Below are positions 26,843 through 34,678 of a DNA stretch of 64,000 bases, piece by piece. How positions within the stretch are numbered: the stretch's first letter is position 1; the number at the start of each line of letters is the position of its first letter. Under the pieces are notes generated by a model. The model did not search any database. It was not told the DNA's origin and saw nothing but the letters and a program-made list of their open reading frames with translations. A program made the position numbers and the translations under genes. Source of the stretch: Rhodococcus sp. B7740 (lineage in GTDB: Bacteria; Actinomycetota; Actinomycetes; Mycobacteriales; Mycobacteriaceae); the NCBI RefSeq assembly GCF_000954115.1, contig NZ_CP010797.1, positions 4,650,001 through 4,714,000 on the forward strand, given 5' to 3'.

Positions 26843-29016
26843 GACCCGTAGGCCCGCAGATGCGCCACCTGCTCGGGATCGAGTGACGGCTTCACCGTCG
26901 CCCGAGCGGCGGCGACATCGGCGGCGGTGACGTCGGCCGCATCCATCGACCGACGCATCGCCGTCAACGCGGCCTCACGCAGCAAGGCTGCGCAGTCGGC
27001 CGCGGAGTAGCCGTCGAGATCGCGCGCCAGCGACTCCAGATCCACGTCCTCGGCGAGCGGGATGGATTTGCCCGATGCCTTCAGGATGTCAACGCGGGCA
27101 TCGGAATCCGGCGGCGGCACGAACACCAGGCGCTCGAGGCGGCCGGGGCGCAACAGGGCGGGATCGATCAGGTCGGGTCGGTTGGTCGCCCCGAGCACGA
27201 CGACGTCGCGCAACGGTTCGACGCCGTCGAGCTCGGTCAGCAGCGCCGCGACCACTCGGTCGCCGACGCCGGAATCCGAGCTCTGGCCGCGTCGGGGTAC
27301 GAGCGCGTCCACCTCGTCCAGGAAGATCAGCGAGGGAGCGGAATCGCGTGCACGCTGAAACAGTTCTCGCACAGCCTTTTCCGAGGATCCCACCCACTTG
27401 TCCATCAGTTCCGCGCCCTTGACCGAGTGCACGCTGAGCTGCCCGGAACTGGCCAGCGCCCGCACGAGGAACGTCTTGCCGCAGCCGGGCGGGCCATACA
27501 GCAGAACTCCGCGCGGCGGCTCGATTCCCAAGCGCGCGAACGAATCCGGGTGACGCAGCGGCCACAGCACCGCCTCGGTGAGTGCCTGCTTGGTCTCCAC
27601 CATGTCGCCGACGTCGTCGAGCGTGAGACTGCCGATGGCCAGTTCTTCGCTACCCGATCGCGAGAGTGGACGGATCACCTGAAGAGCGCCCACCAGATCG
27701 TCCTGCGTCAACGAGGCCGCGGCCGAATCGTTCGATGCGCGAGCCGCCGCCCGCAGTGCCGCCTCCCGCGTCAGTGCGGCCAGATCGGCGACCACGAAAC
27801 CCGGTGTCCGTGAAGCTATCTCGGTCAGATCGACGTCGCCCTGCGGAACCTTGCGCAGCAGATGCTCCAACAATCCCTTGCGGCCCGACGCGTCGGGCAG
27901 GGTGATGGTGAGCTCCCGATCGCACAGGTCCTGACCGCGCAGCCGGGGATCTGTTGCCTCCGGATGAGCCGTCGTCGCGATCAGGGCAAGACCGGGAGTG
28001 TCGACGGCCCGGCGCAGTACGTCCAGGACGAACGTGGACGCCGGCTCGGGAACGGAGGGCAGCAAAGCGTCGACGTCGGTGATCAGCAGAACCCCGGAGC
28101 CGGCGAGTTCGTCGACCGCCGCGGTGACCCAATCCACCCGAGCCGAGGCCTCGAGCGCGCCGATCGACGGTCCGTCCAGCACGACGCATGCGCGTTCTCC
28201 GATGACCGCGCGCGCCAACGTCGCCTTACCGACCCCGCCCGGTCCGGTGATCAACACTCCCAGATGCGGCGATGCGCCCAAAGTCGCCAACAACTCCGAC
28301 TCGTCCAACGCCAGCCGTAGCCACTCGGTGAGTTTCGACTGTTGGACGCTCACTCCCACCAGATCCGCCGCGCTCACCGGCGGTGCTGCGGACTTCGGCG
28401 CGGGACGCGACGCGGCCTGCGGCTGTGCAGCGGTGACGGTGCCCGAGCCCCACCCGACCGCCGAATTGGGCTGCACACTCACCGGCCCACCCGACGGGTC
28501 GACGGCCGAGACCGTCAACAGCTCGGTCGTCCACGCAACCCCGAACGTTCTCGACAGCGCCTGCGTCGCCGATGTGGTCGAGGTGCCGGGTCCGAGATCG
28601 CGGGGGAGGAGCGAGACCGTGTCGCCCACCGTCAGCACCTTGCCCAGCAAAGCCTGGCGCAGGGTGGCGTCGGAGATGGAACCGGTGGCGAGCGCGGAGC
28701 CTGTCACCGCGACGGTCCTGGCTCCGTAGACGGTGACGGGTCCGACTGCGACAGAAGCATTTTCGCGAAGGCCGGTGTTGGAGAGCGTGACGTCGTCCAG
28801 TAGTGCGGTGCCCTGGGGCGATCCGTCGGGTGCCGCCGCGACGACGGCAGCCGTGCGACGAGAACCGATGAGCGACACGGCATCCCACTCTCGCAGGCCC
28901 AGCGCCGCGAGAACTTCCGGATGCAGGCGGACGACGCCGCGTCGGGCATCGGCGGCCGAGGTGTTGAGGCGGGCGGTGAGAACGAGCTCAGGCGTCGTCG
29001 AGCGAGATTCGGTCAC
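26839..29016 (-). CDS. Cdc48/VCP-like AAA+ ATPase
   Basis: 725 residues from a GTG start. An N-domain similar to the Cdc48 double-psi barrel region (residues 1-180) is followed by two AAA modules. The first is degenerate-looking: Walker A GPGGVGKAT, and LLITDVDALLPS as Walker B with Asp in place of Glu. The second is canonical: GPPGCGKTF, SLIFLDEVDALVPRRG and the arginine-finger region DPALLRPGRLERLVFVPPPD. Homologue of Rv0435c in the same position. Such proteins unfold protein substrates; in actinobacteria the partner protease is not settled. Confidence 0.9.
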   Translation of the reverse strand: MTESRSTTPELVLTARLNTSAADARRGVVRLHPEVLAALGLREWDAVSLIGSRRTAAVVAAAPDGSPQGTALLDDVTLSNTGLRENASVAVGPVTVYGARTVAVTGSALATGSISDATLRQALLGKVLTVGDTVSLLPRDLGPGTSTTSATQALSRTFGVAWTTELLTVSAVDPSGGPVSVQPNSAVGWGSGTVTAAQPQAASRPAPKSAAPPVSAADLVGVSVQQSKLTEWLRLALDESELLATLGASPHLGVLITGPGGVGKATLARAVIGERACVVLDGPSIGALEASARVDWVTAAVDELAGSGVLLITDVDALLPSVPEPASTFVLDVLRRAVDTPGLALIATTAHPEATDPRLRGQDLCDRELTITLPDASGRKGLLEHLLRKVPQGDVDLTEIASRTPGFVVADLAALTREAALRAAARASNDSAAASLTQDDLVGALQVIRPLSRSGSEELAIGSLTLDDVGDMVETKQALTEAVLWPLRHPDSFARLGIEPPRGVLLYGPPGCGKTFLVRALASSGQLSVHSVKGAELMDKWVGSSEKAVRELFQRARDSAPSLIFLDEVDALVPRRGQSSDSGVGDRVVAALLTELDGVEPLRDVVVLGATNRPDLIDPALLRPGRLERLVFVPPPDSDARVDILKASGKSIPLAEDVDLESLARDLDGYSAADCAALLREAALTAMRRSMDAADVTAADVAAARATVKPSLDPEQVAHLRAYGS

Positions 29017-29028
29017 ACACCCAATCTA

Positions 29029-29055
29029 CTGGGGTCATTCCGCAGGCTCCACTCC
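29029..29055. repeat. Dispersed short repeat related to 31741-31808
   Basis: A 27-bp stretch (CTGGGGTCATTCCGCAGGCT then CCACTCC) matches the direct repeats at 31741-31774 and 31775-31808 with one difference from the second copy. It lies downstream of pssA (minus strand), again at a gene 3' end. Confidence 0.75.
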
Positions 29056-29074
29056 CTGCAGTAGCGGCGAGACA

Positions 29075-29929
29075 CTAGCTGCGAGGTCGACGCAGTCCCA
29101 GACGAGCCTGCGACCGGCGATTGTTGCCCGGTGCGCGTCGGATGGCCCGACGCTCTGCGCGGCGCTCGGCAGGCTTGGCGTCCCAGGTGTACGGGCGCGC
29201 GGCAGTCCAGCGTTGCGAGCGCACCGCGAACGGGATGTGCACCAGGTAGGCCAGCACCAAGCCCATCAGCAGGATCAGCGGGAAGGTGATGAGCGCGGCG
29301 GCGAGCAGCGCGACGAGCACCAGCAGGATCGCGGCGAGCCGCGGCGGCACCGAGACCGTCTTGAGCGCCAACGTGGGGATGCGGCTGACGATCAGACCGG
29401 CGGTGAGGATCGACCACCCGGCGACCACGTAGAACGAGGCCCACCAACCGTCGCCGAATTGCTCGAAGCCCGCGATCGGTGCCATGGCGATGAGCGCTCC
29501 GGCGGGAGCAGGAACTCCGGTGAAGTACTCGCGCGCGTAGGCAGGCGTGTCGTCCTCGTCGAGCAGAGTGTTGAAGCGCGCGAGACGGAGCACGATGCTC
29601 ACGGCGTAGACCAGTGCGACGATCCAGCCGCCGCTGCTGCCCTCGAGCAGTGTCACGTACAGCACCAGAGCCGGGGCCACACCGAACGAGATGGCGTCGG
29701 ACAGCGAGTCCAGTTCGGCACCGATCTTGCTGGTGGCGTCGAGCAGTCGAGCGATGCGGCCGTCCAACGCGTCGAGTATCGCAGCGGCACCGATCATGGC
29801 CAGCGCAGTGCCGAGCTGCCCGTCGAGGGCGAACTTGACCGCGGACAGGCCCGAGCACAGCGCGAGAATCGTGACGACGGATGGGAGCAGACGGATGGCA
29901 GCAGGCGGCTTGGCGCGTCTGGTGATCAT
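29075..29929 (-). CDS. pssA: CDP-diacylglycerol-serine O-phosphatidyltransferase PssA
   Basis: Makes phosphatidylserine from CDP-diacylglycerol and serine. 284 residues from the ATG at 29929. The CDP-alcohol phosphotransferase motif is complete: D56-G57-xx-A60-R61-x8-G70-xxx-D74-xxx-D78. Six to eight membrane helices follow, and the C-terminus is a very basic tail. Starts 8 bp after the psd stop, so psd and pssA form one operon, as Rv0437c-Rv0436c. The frame stays open upstream, but only this start gives the family N-terminus. Confidence 0.94.
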   Translation of the reverse strand: MITRRAKPPAAIRLLPSVVTILALCSGLSAVKFALDGQLGTALAMIGAAAILDALDGRIARLLDATSKIGAELDSLSDAISFGVAPALVLYVTLLEGSSGGWIVALVYAVSIVLRLARFNTLLDEDDTPAYAREYFTGVPAPAGALIAMAPIAGFEQFGDGWWASFYVVAGWSILTAGLIVSRIPTLALKTVSVPPRLAAILLVLVALLAAALITFPLILLMGLVLAYLVHIPFAVRSQRWTAARPYTWDAKPAERRAERRAIRRAPGNNRRSQARLGLRRPRS

Positions 29930-29937
29930 GTCGGTTT

Positions 29938-30654
29938 CTACTGTGGAAGCTCGGCGAGGACCGTCTCGGCGCCGACGGCGCGTTGACCGCGTTCGACCAG
30001 CAGTGTGGTGCCCGCGGGGAAGTAGGTGTCGACGCGGGAACCGAATCGGATCAGGCCGTACGTGTCGCCGATCGACAGGGCGTCGCCCACCTTGGCGTTG
30101 TTGATGATGCGTCGAGCAATGAGACCGGCGATCTGCACGACGGCGACGTCCTGACCGGAGTCGGTCCTGACGTGCATGCTGTTGCGCTCGTTGACCTCGC
30201 TGGCCTCGGCAAGGTCTGCGGACTTGAACTGGCCTCGGCGATGCACGACCTCCACCACTCGACCGGCGACGGGAACGCGCTGGACGTGCACGTCGAGGAC
30301 CGAGAGGAAGATGCTCACGCGAGGAACCGGCTGCGAGCCCAGATCGAGCTCGGCGGGCGGGACGGCGGTATCGACGAGGGTGACCAGGCCGTCGGCGGGA
30401 GCGACGACGACGCCGGGGCGGTTCGGTGGCACCCGCGACGGGTGGCGGAAGAAGGTGGCGCAGGCTCCGGCGGCGACGAGGCCGGCGTTGCGAACCCACT
30501 TGGATCGGCGGCCGAGAACGGCGACGGCGAGCGGACCACCGACGAACGGCAGGCCTGCGGGGTGGAGCGGTGGAACCGTTTCACGGACCAGGTCGACGAT
30601 GTGAGCCGCTCCAGTGCGGGGCGGTTGACCAATCGGGGCGGGACGGCGTGCCAC
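29938..30654 (-). CDS. psd: Phosphatidylserine decarboxylase
   Basis: Converts phosphatidylserine to phosphatidylethanolamine. 238 residues from a GTG with GAGGAG ahead. The self-cleavage site is the GS in [11 protein letters not shown] (Gly205-Ser206), which generates the pyruvoyl group. [13 protein letters not shown] and NERNSM are the conserved active-site segments. Short type, as in mycobacteria. It precedes pssA in the operon. Confidence 0.94.
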   Translation of the reverse strand: MARRPAPIGQPPRTGAAHIVDLVRETVPPLHPAGLPFVGGPLAVAVLGRRSKWVRNAGLVAAGACATFFRHPSRVPPNRPGVVVAPADGLVTLVDTAVPPAELDLGSQPVPRVSIFLSVLDVHVQRVPVAGRVVEVVHRRGQFKSADLAEASEVNERNSMHVRTDSGQDVAVVQIAGLIARRIINNAKVGDALSIGDTYGLIRFGSRVDTYFPAGTTLLVERGQRAVGAETVLAELPQ

Positions 30655-30727
30655 GGTCTCCTCTAACTTTTCGTCGGACAGGTGTCGGCAGGTCGTGATG
30701 CCGGAAGCAATCGAGGCGTGAAAGCAC

Positions 30728-30771
30728 GACTGCCGAGGCCCTCACAGCGTACGTGAGGTGCCCCGGCAGTC
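30728..30771. terminator. Hairpin downstream of the YeaQ-family gene
   Basis: Interrupted inverted repeat: GACTGCCGAGG and CCTCAC on the left, GTGAGG and CCCCGGCAGTC on the right, loop about 7 bases. It lies 17 bp after the stop of the minus-strand gene at 30788. No U-tract, as is common for high-GC actinobacterial terminators. Confidence 0.6.
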
Positions 30772-30787
30772 GGGAGCTGCGAGTCGA

Positions 30788-31057
30788 TCAGACGCGGCTG
30801 CGACCTGTCACGAGCTTGACCAGGAACAGCAGGATGACTGCGCCGAGGATGCAGGTGATGAAGCTGAAGATCAGTCCGCCACCTTCGACGTCGACGCCGA
30901 AGACCTTCAGCAGGTATCCACCGATGAGGCCACCGATGACGCCGACGACGATGTTCAGGATGATGCCCATCTGAGCATCCGTCTTCATGATCTTGCTGCC
31001 GATCCACCCTGCGAGTCCGCCGATGATGATCCAGCCGATGAATCCGAGACCCAACAT
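30788..31057 (-). CDS. GlsB/YeaQ/YmgE family stress-response membrane protein
   Basis: 89-residue glycine-rich protein with three hydrophobic helices: GFIGWIIIGGLAGWIGSKIM, then GIILNIVVGVIGGLIGGYLL, then FSFITCILGAVILLFLVKLV. This layout defines the transglycosylase-associated small membrane protein family, which is commonly stress-induced. GGGGG ribosome-like stretch before the ATG. Function unknown. It replaces moeA2 of the mycobacterial order. Confidence 0.88.
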   Translation of the reverse strand: MLGLGFIGWIIIGGLAGWIGSKIMKTDAQMGIILNIVVGVIGGLIGGYLLKVFGVDVEGGGLIFSFITCILGAVILLFLVKLVTGRSRV

Positions 31058-31145
31058 GTGTTGCCCCCACTTTCCGTTCGTGTCGTTTGCTTGTCGAAAC
31101 GTCGGATGCCCGAGGGAAACAAACCTGAAACCTTCCTGAGAAGAA

Positions 31146-31610
31146 TTATTTTCTTCCCAGCTTCTCGCTCTCGACCTTGATGCGGCGCAGGGTGCTGTTC
31201 ATACCCTCGACCAGTTCGACGTCGAACTCGTCGATGCCGCCGAGGACACGCTTGACCAGCAACGACGACACCGCCGACGTGCCGCTGGGTGCCTCCCGCT
31301 TCTCGACCACGGTCGTTCCGGTCGCGGTCGGTGTGAGGGTGTAGGACCAGATCGTCTTGTTCTCGACGACGCGGAACGCGAGTTCACGGTTGGGCTCGAA
31401 GGTGACGACCTTGGAGGTCGTGGGCCAGACGAGCATCCCCTTGCGATTGACGTTGAGCGTCTTGGTGCCCTTGCCGACCGGTCCGCCGAAGACCTTCATC
31501 TTCTTGCACTGCGGGCTCCACTCACCCATGCGCTGCAGGTCCGAGACGATGGACCATACGGTCTCGGGGCTCGCGGCGATGTCGATCGTGGCTTCGAGAG
31601 TCTTGCTCAA
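31146..31610 (-). CDS. SRPBCC (START-like) family protein
   Basis: 154 residues from a TTG at 31610, chosen because AGGAGG lies 6 bases ahead and because the family N-terminus (KTLEATIDIAASPETVWSIVSDLQRMGEWSPQ) starts here. The helix-grip fold binds lipids, polyketides or other hydrophobic ligands. VVTFEPNRELAFRV and the long C-terminal helix (STLRRIKVESEKL) are visible. Specific ligand unknown. Confidence 0.85.
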   Translation of the reverse strand: MSKTLEATIDIAASPETVWSIVSDLQRMGEWSPQCKKMKVFGGPVGKGTKTLNVNRKGMLVWPTTSKVVTFEPNRELAFRVVENKTIWSYTLTPTATGTTVVEKREAPSGTSAVSSLLVKRVLGGIDEFDVELVEGMNSTLRRIKVESEKLGRK

Positions 31611-31700
31611 CGTGGGCCTCCTGGTAGTGAGTAGATGCAACTGAATGTCACACTCAATCGTGCGCATCCTATGTGTCAACGGACACAATCGACCACGGAG

Positions 31701-31808
31701 GTGAGCAGAAATTCGTAGCCCACTACGAAGTACCGCTCACCTGGGGTCGTTCCGCAGGCTCTACTCCCGCTCACCTGGGGTCGTTCCGCAGGCTCCACTC
31801 CCGCTCAC
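31701..31808. repeat. Composite repeat: 40-bp palindrome plus two 34-bp direct repeats
   Basis: 31701-31740 is a second copy of the palindrome at 26803-26842 (GTGAGC, TTCGTAG, CTACGAA, GCTCAC). It is followed by two direct 34-bp repeats, 31741-31774 and 31775-31808, each beginning CTGGGGTCGTTCCGCAGGCT and ending GCTCAC; they differ at one base. The last repeat provides the stop codon of the DUF1206 gene (complement of 31805-31807). Confidence 0.85.
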
Positions 31809-32599
31809 ATGCGAGCGAAGCGAGCCAGTACGAAGGCATAGAGCCCGTAGAGCGCGATGCCCACTCCGGCGAGGATCAGCAGAACCTGACCGTAGGGCTG
31901 TGAGCCGAGGGTCTTGAGGGCACCGTCGATGCCGGTGGCCTTCGACGGATCGGACTGCATAACGGCCACCACGACGAGAAGTCCGGCACCCATGAGGGCA
32001 GTGCCCTTCGCGGCGTATCCGGCGATGCCGAGTTTGACGACGGCCCCGCTCCGGTGGCCTTCGAGATCGTCGAGGAAGTTCCTCGAAACGCCCTTGTAGA
32101 CGTGGTATCCGCCGACGCCGATGACGACCAGCGCGACAGCAATGAGCACGAGTTTGCCGCCGCCGGATTCCATCAATCGGGCGGACCAGCCGGCGTTCTG
32201 CTGCCCGCTCGACTTGCCCGAGCCGGTAGCGAAGCCGTAGGTCGAGAAAGCGAACGCGATGTAGACGACGGCCAGCGCGGCAGCCTTGAGACGGTCCATC
32301 GCACTGCCTGCGTCGGCGTCGGACTTCTTGCCGACGATCGCTTCGACGATGCGCCACAGCGCCAACGCCACGAATGCGACCACCGCCACCCAGAGCGCAA
32401 TCCTCCCGCCGGGCTTGTCGGCCAATTCGGCGAGTGCACCGGACTGGTCTGCATTGCCTGCCTGGCCGAATGCCAACCGAACCGCGATGTATCCGATCAG
32501 AATGTGCAGCACTCCGCTGACGAAGTGACCGGCTCGCGCCGCTTTCTCGAATGCTCCGTTGTTCTGTACGGAACTGGCCACATTTCCCGACGTGTTCAC
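31805..32599 (-). CDS. DUF1206 membrane protein
   Basis: 264 residues from the GTG at 32599, with GGGGAA 7 bases ahead; the frame extends upstream. Three repeated two-helix units are visible, each opening with a G-H/Y-xx-KG/SG type helix: AARAGHFVSGVLHILIGYIAVRLAFG, LAVVYIAFAFSTYGFATG, and GIAGYAAKGTALMGAGLLVVVAV. That triplication defines the family. Function unknown. Confidence 0.85.
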   Translation of the reverse strand: MNTSGNVASSVQNNGAFEKAARAGHFVSGVLHILIGYIAVRLAFGQAGNADQSGALAELADKPGGRIALWVAVVAFVALALWRIVEAIVGKKSDADAGSAMDRLKAAALAVVYIAFAFSTYGFATGSGKSSGQQNAGWSARLMESGGGKLVLIAVALVVIGVGGYHVYKGVSRNFLDDLEGHRSGAVVKLGIAGYAAKGTALMGAGLLVVVAVMQSDPSKATGIDGALKTLGSQPYGQVLLILAGVGIALYGLYAFVLARFARM

Positions 32600-33023
32600 T
32601 AGCGTTCCCCGATCAGTAGATTTGGGCTCTTGTTTACCCCGACCGAGGACCAAGGAAACTGTCTCGAGCTGCGAAACGCCGCACGAGATCCCACCGAGGC
32701 GTTAACACCGGGCGGACACTGATCGATGTAGCAAGCGGAGTGTCGGGACCAACGAAGAAATTGTTCGGAGTGATCCACCGTGAAATTACAGTCGATAATG
32801 CGTCGTACCAGCAGAGATCTCCCGCTGTTGAAGACCGCCAGGATGAGCGGCAGCCCACGCACCTGGCCCGCCGAGAAGCTCGAACGACTCCTCACCCCGC
32901 AGGAGCTCGATCTGATCAGGCGCGGCCGAATCTGACCCCACTGATTCCAGGACTGCTTGCCTCCCATTCGGGGCGACGCGGTGGCATGCTCATGTCGTTG
33001 GTGAGCACCAGTTCTGGAGGGTC
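32600..33023. other. 424-bp gap with one possible 51-residue gene
   Basis: Between the DUF1206 gene and the REC gene. The only plausible coding stretch is the short frame at 32780-32935, listed separately. The rest shows no terminator, repeat or RNA gene that I recognise. The GTTCTGGAGGG just before 33024 is the ribosome site of the REC gene. Confidence 0.5.
32780..32935 (+). CDS. Possible small basic protein, 51 residues
   Basis: GTG start at 32780, stop TGA at 32933-32935. The N-terminal half is basic (MRRTSRDLPLLKTARMSG) and the C-terminal half is helical and looks codon-biased like its neighbours (WPAEKLERLLTPQELDLIRRG). It contains a TTA leucine codon, rare in this GC-rich DNA. No strong ribosome site and no recognised family. 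A plausible but unproven small gene. Confidence 0.3.
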   Translation: MKLQSIMRRTSRDLPLLKTARMSGSPRTWPAEKLERLLTPQELDLIRRGRI

Positions 33024-33632
33024 ATGAAACCGGTCATTCTCAGCGTCGACGACGATCCAGGAGTTTCACGTTCGGTCGCCCGCGACCTGCGCCGCCGATA
33101 CGGCGAGCAGTACCGCATCGTGCGTGCGGAGTCCGGTTCCGGGGCGCTCGACGCGCTGAAGGAACTCGCGCTGCGCGGCACCCCGGTCGCCATACTGTTG
33201 GCCGACTATCGGATGCCGCAGATGAGCGGCATGGAATTTCTCGAGCAGGCCATGGACATCTTCCCGACGGCCAGGCGCATCCTTCTGACCGCGTACGCGG
33301 ACACCGACGCCGCGATCGACGCGATCAACGTCATCGACCTCGACTACTACCTGCTCAAGCCGTGGGATCCCCCGAGGAGAAGCTCTATCCCGTGCTCGAC
33401 GCCCAACTCGAGGCCTGGTGTGCCTACGACCATCGGGCCGTCGAGGACACCAAGATCATCGGCCACCGTTGGTCTGCGCGCTCGTCGGAGATCCGCGAGT
33501 TCCTCGCTCGCAATCAGCTGCCGTATCGCTGGTACATGTCCGACGAGTCCGAGGGTGCCCGGCTGCTGGCGGCCGCAGGCGTGGACGACAGCCGGTTGCC
33601 GGTGGTCATCACCACCGAGGGCGATGCGCTGA
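33024..33632 (+). CDS. Response-regulator receiver domain, frameshifted from its oxidoreductase half
   Basis: The first 117 codons encode a CheY-like receiver: acidic pair VDDD (residues 9-11), phospho-acceptor Asp61 (LLADYRMP), Thr89 and Lys112 (YYLLKPWD). After that the frame is nonsense until 33632, while the +1-shifted frame continues smoothly with EEKLYPVLDAQLEAW into a reductase. Restoring one C in the run at 33369-33373 would give a single protein of about 552 residues, the known REC-fused thioredoxin-reductase-like architecture. Read this as the 5' half of a frameshifted gene. GGAGGG lies ahead of the ATG. Confidence 0.75.
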   Translation: MKPVILSVDDDPGVSRSVARDLRRRYGEQYRIVRAESGSGALDALKELALRGTPVAILLADYRMPQMSGMEFLEQAMDIFPTARRILLTAYADTDAAIDAINVIDLDYYLLKPWDPPRRSSIPCSTPNSRPGVPTTIGPSRTPRSSATVGLRARRRSASSSLAISCRIAGTCPTSPRVPGCWRPQAWTTAGCRWSSPPRAMR

Positions 33633-34678
33633 TCGAACCGTCCGATGCCGAACTCGGCAATCGGCTCGGCTTGACGGTGTCGCCGTCCGAGGAGTTCTAC
33701 GACCTGGTCGTCATCGGCGGCGGACCGGCGGGACTGGGAGCTGCGCTCTACGGTGCGTCGGAGGGTCTGCGGACGACCCTGATCGAGCGGACCGCAACCG
33801 GCGGCCAGGCCGGTCAGAGTTCGCGCATCGAGAACTACCTGGGCTTTCCCGACGGGGTGTCGGGTGCACAGCTGGCCGAGCGGGCACGGCGGCAGGCGCT
33901 CAAGTTCGGTGCCGAGGTGGTCACCACCCAGGACGTCGTCGGCCTGGAGACCAACGGTGCCGCGCGCACCGTACGGTTCGCCGACGGCCGCAGCATCAGT
34001 GCACAGACGATCATCCTGTCCACCGGTGTCGCCTATCGCAGGCTGGACGCACCGGGAATCGACGACTTCACCGGACGCGGCGTGTTCTACGGATCGGCGA
34101 TGACCGAGGCGGCGCGCTGCGCCGAGCAGGACGTCTACATCGTCGGCGGCGCGAACTCGGCCGGTCAGGCGGCGGTGTATCTCTCGCGCGGGGCCAAGTC
34201 GGTGACCATTCTGATCAGAGCGTCTTCCCTCGAAGCGTCGATGTCGTACTACCTCATCAAACAGATCGAAGAGAACCCGAAGATCAGCGTTCGGCCGTGC
34301 ACCGAGGTCGCGGGCGTGTCGGGCGACGGTCACCTCGAGTCGATCACGCTGCGGAACCGGGCAACCGACGAGACGACGACCGTCGACGCGCAGTATCTGT
34401 TCCTGTTCATCGGGGCGGCGCCGCGCACCGAGTGGCTCGACGGGGTACTCGTGCGGGACGACCATGGATTCGTGGTCACCGGGCCGGATCTCGTCACCGA
34501 CGGACGTGGACCTGCCGGGTGGACGCCGACTCGCCTGCCGCATCACCTCGAGACGAGTGTGCCCGGCGTCTTCGCGGCCGGTGACGTTCGATCCGACTCG
34601 GCCAAACGCGTCGCGTCGGCAGTGGGAGAGGGAGCAATGGCCGTGATGTTGGTGCACAGATATCTGGCGAACCCGTGA
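33362..34678 (+). CDS. Thioredoxin-reductase-like FAD/NAD(P) oxidoreductase, 3' part of frameshifted fusion
   Basis: A short thioredoxin-like or linker region (residues about 1-110, with YRWYMSDESEGARLL) leads into a pyridine-nucleotide disulfide oxidoreductase. FAD motif VVIGGGPAGLGAALYGAS, NAD(P) motif VYIVGGANSAGQAAVYLS, and C-terminal GVFAAGDVRSDSAKRVASAVGEGA. The redox CxxC of true thioredoxin reductases is replaced by YGSAMTEAARC, so it is not a classical TrxR. A GTG at 33362 could allow independent initiation, but continuity with the receiver frame argues for one ancestral gene. Stop overlaps the histidine kinase start (GTGA). Confidence 0.8.
   Translation: MGSPEEKLYPVLDAQLEAWCAYDHRAVEDTKIIGHRWSARSSEIREFLARNQLPYRWYMSDESEGARLLAAAGVDDSRLPVVITTEGDALIEPSDAELGNRLGLTVSPSEEFYDLVVIGGGPAGLGAALYGASEGLRTTLIERTATGGQAGQSSRIENYLGFPDGVSGAQLAERARRQALKFGAEVVTTQDVVGLETNGAARTVRFADGRSISAQTIILSTGVAYRRLDAPGIDDFTGRGVFYGSAMTEAARCAEQDVYIVGGANSAGQAAVYLSRGAKSVTILIRASSLEASMSYYLIKQIEENPKISVRPCTEVAGVSGDGHLESITLRNRATDETTTVDAQYLFLFIGAAPRTEWLDGVLVRDDHGFVVTGPDLVTDGRGPAGWTPTRLPHHLETSVPGVFAAGDVRSDSAKRVASAVGEGAMAVMLVHRYLANP
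33369..33373 (+). other. Apparent one-base deletion in a C run splitting the REC-reductase fusion
   Basis: The run reads TCCCCCG. With five Cs, the receiver frame goes to PPRRSSIP and loses similarity. With six it reads KPWDPPEEKLYPV, matching the expected junction. Could be a sequencing error, a real mutation or slippage. Confidence 0.7.
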
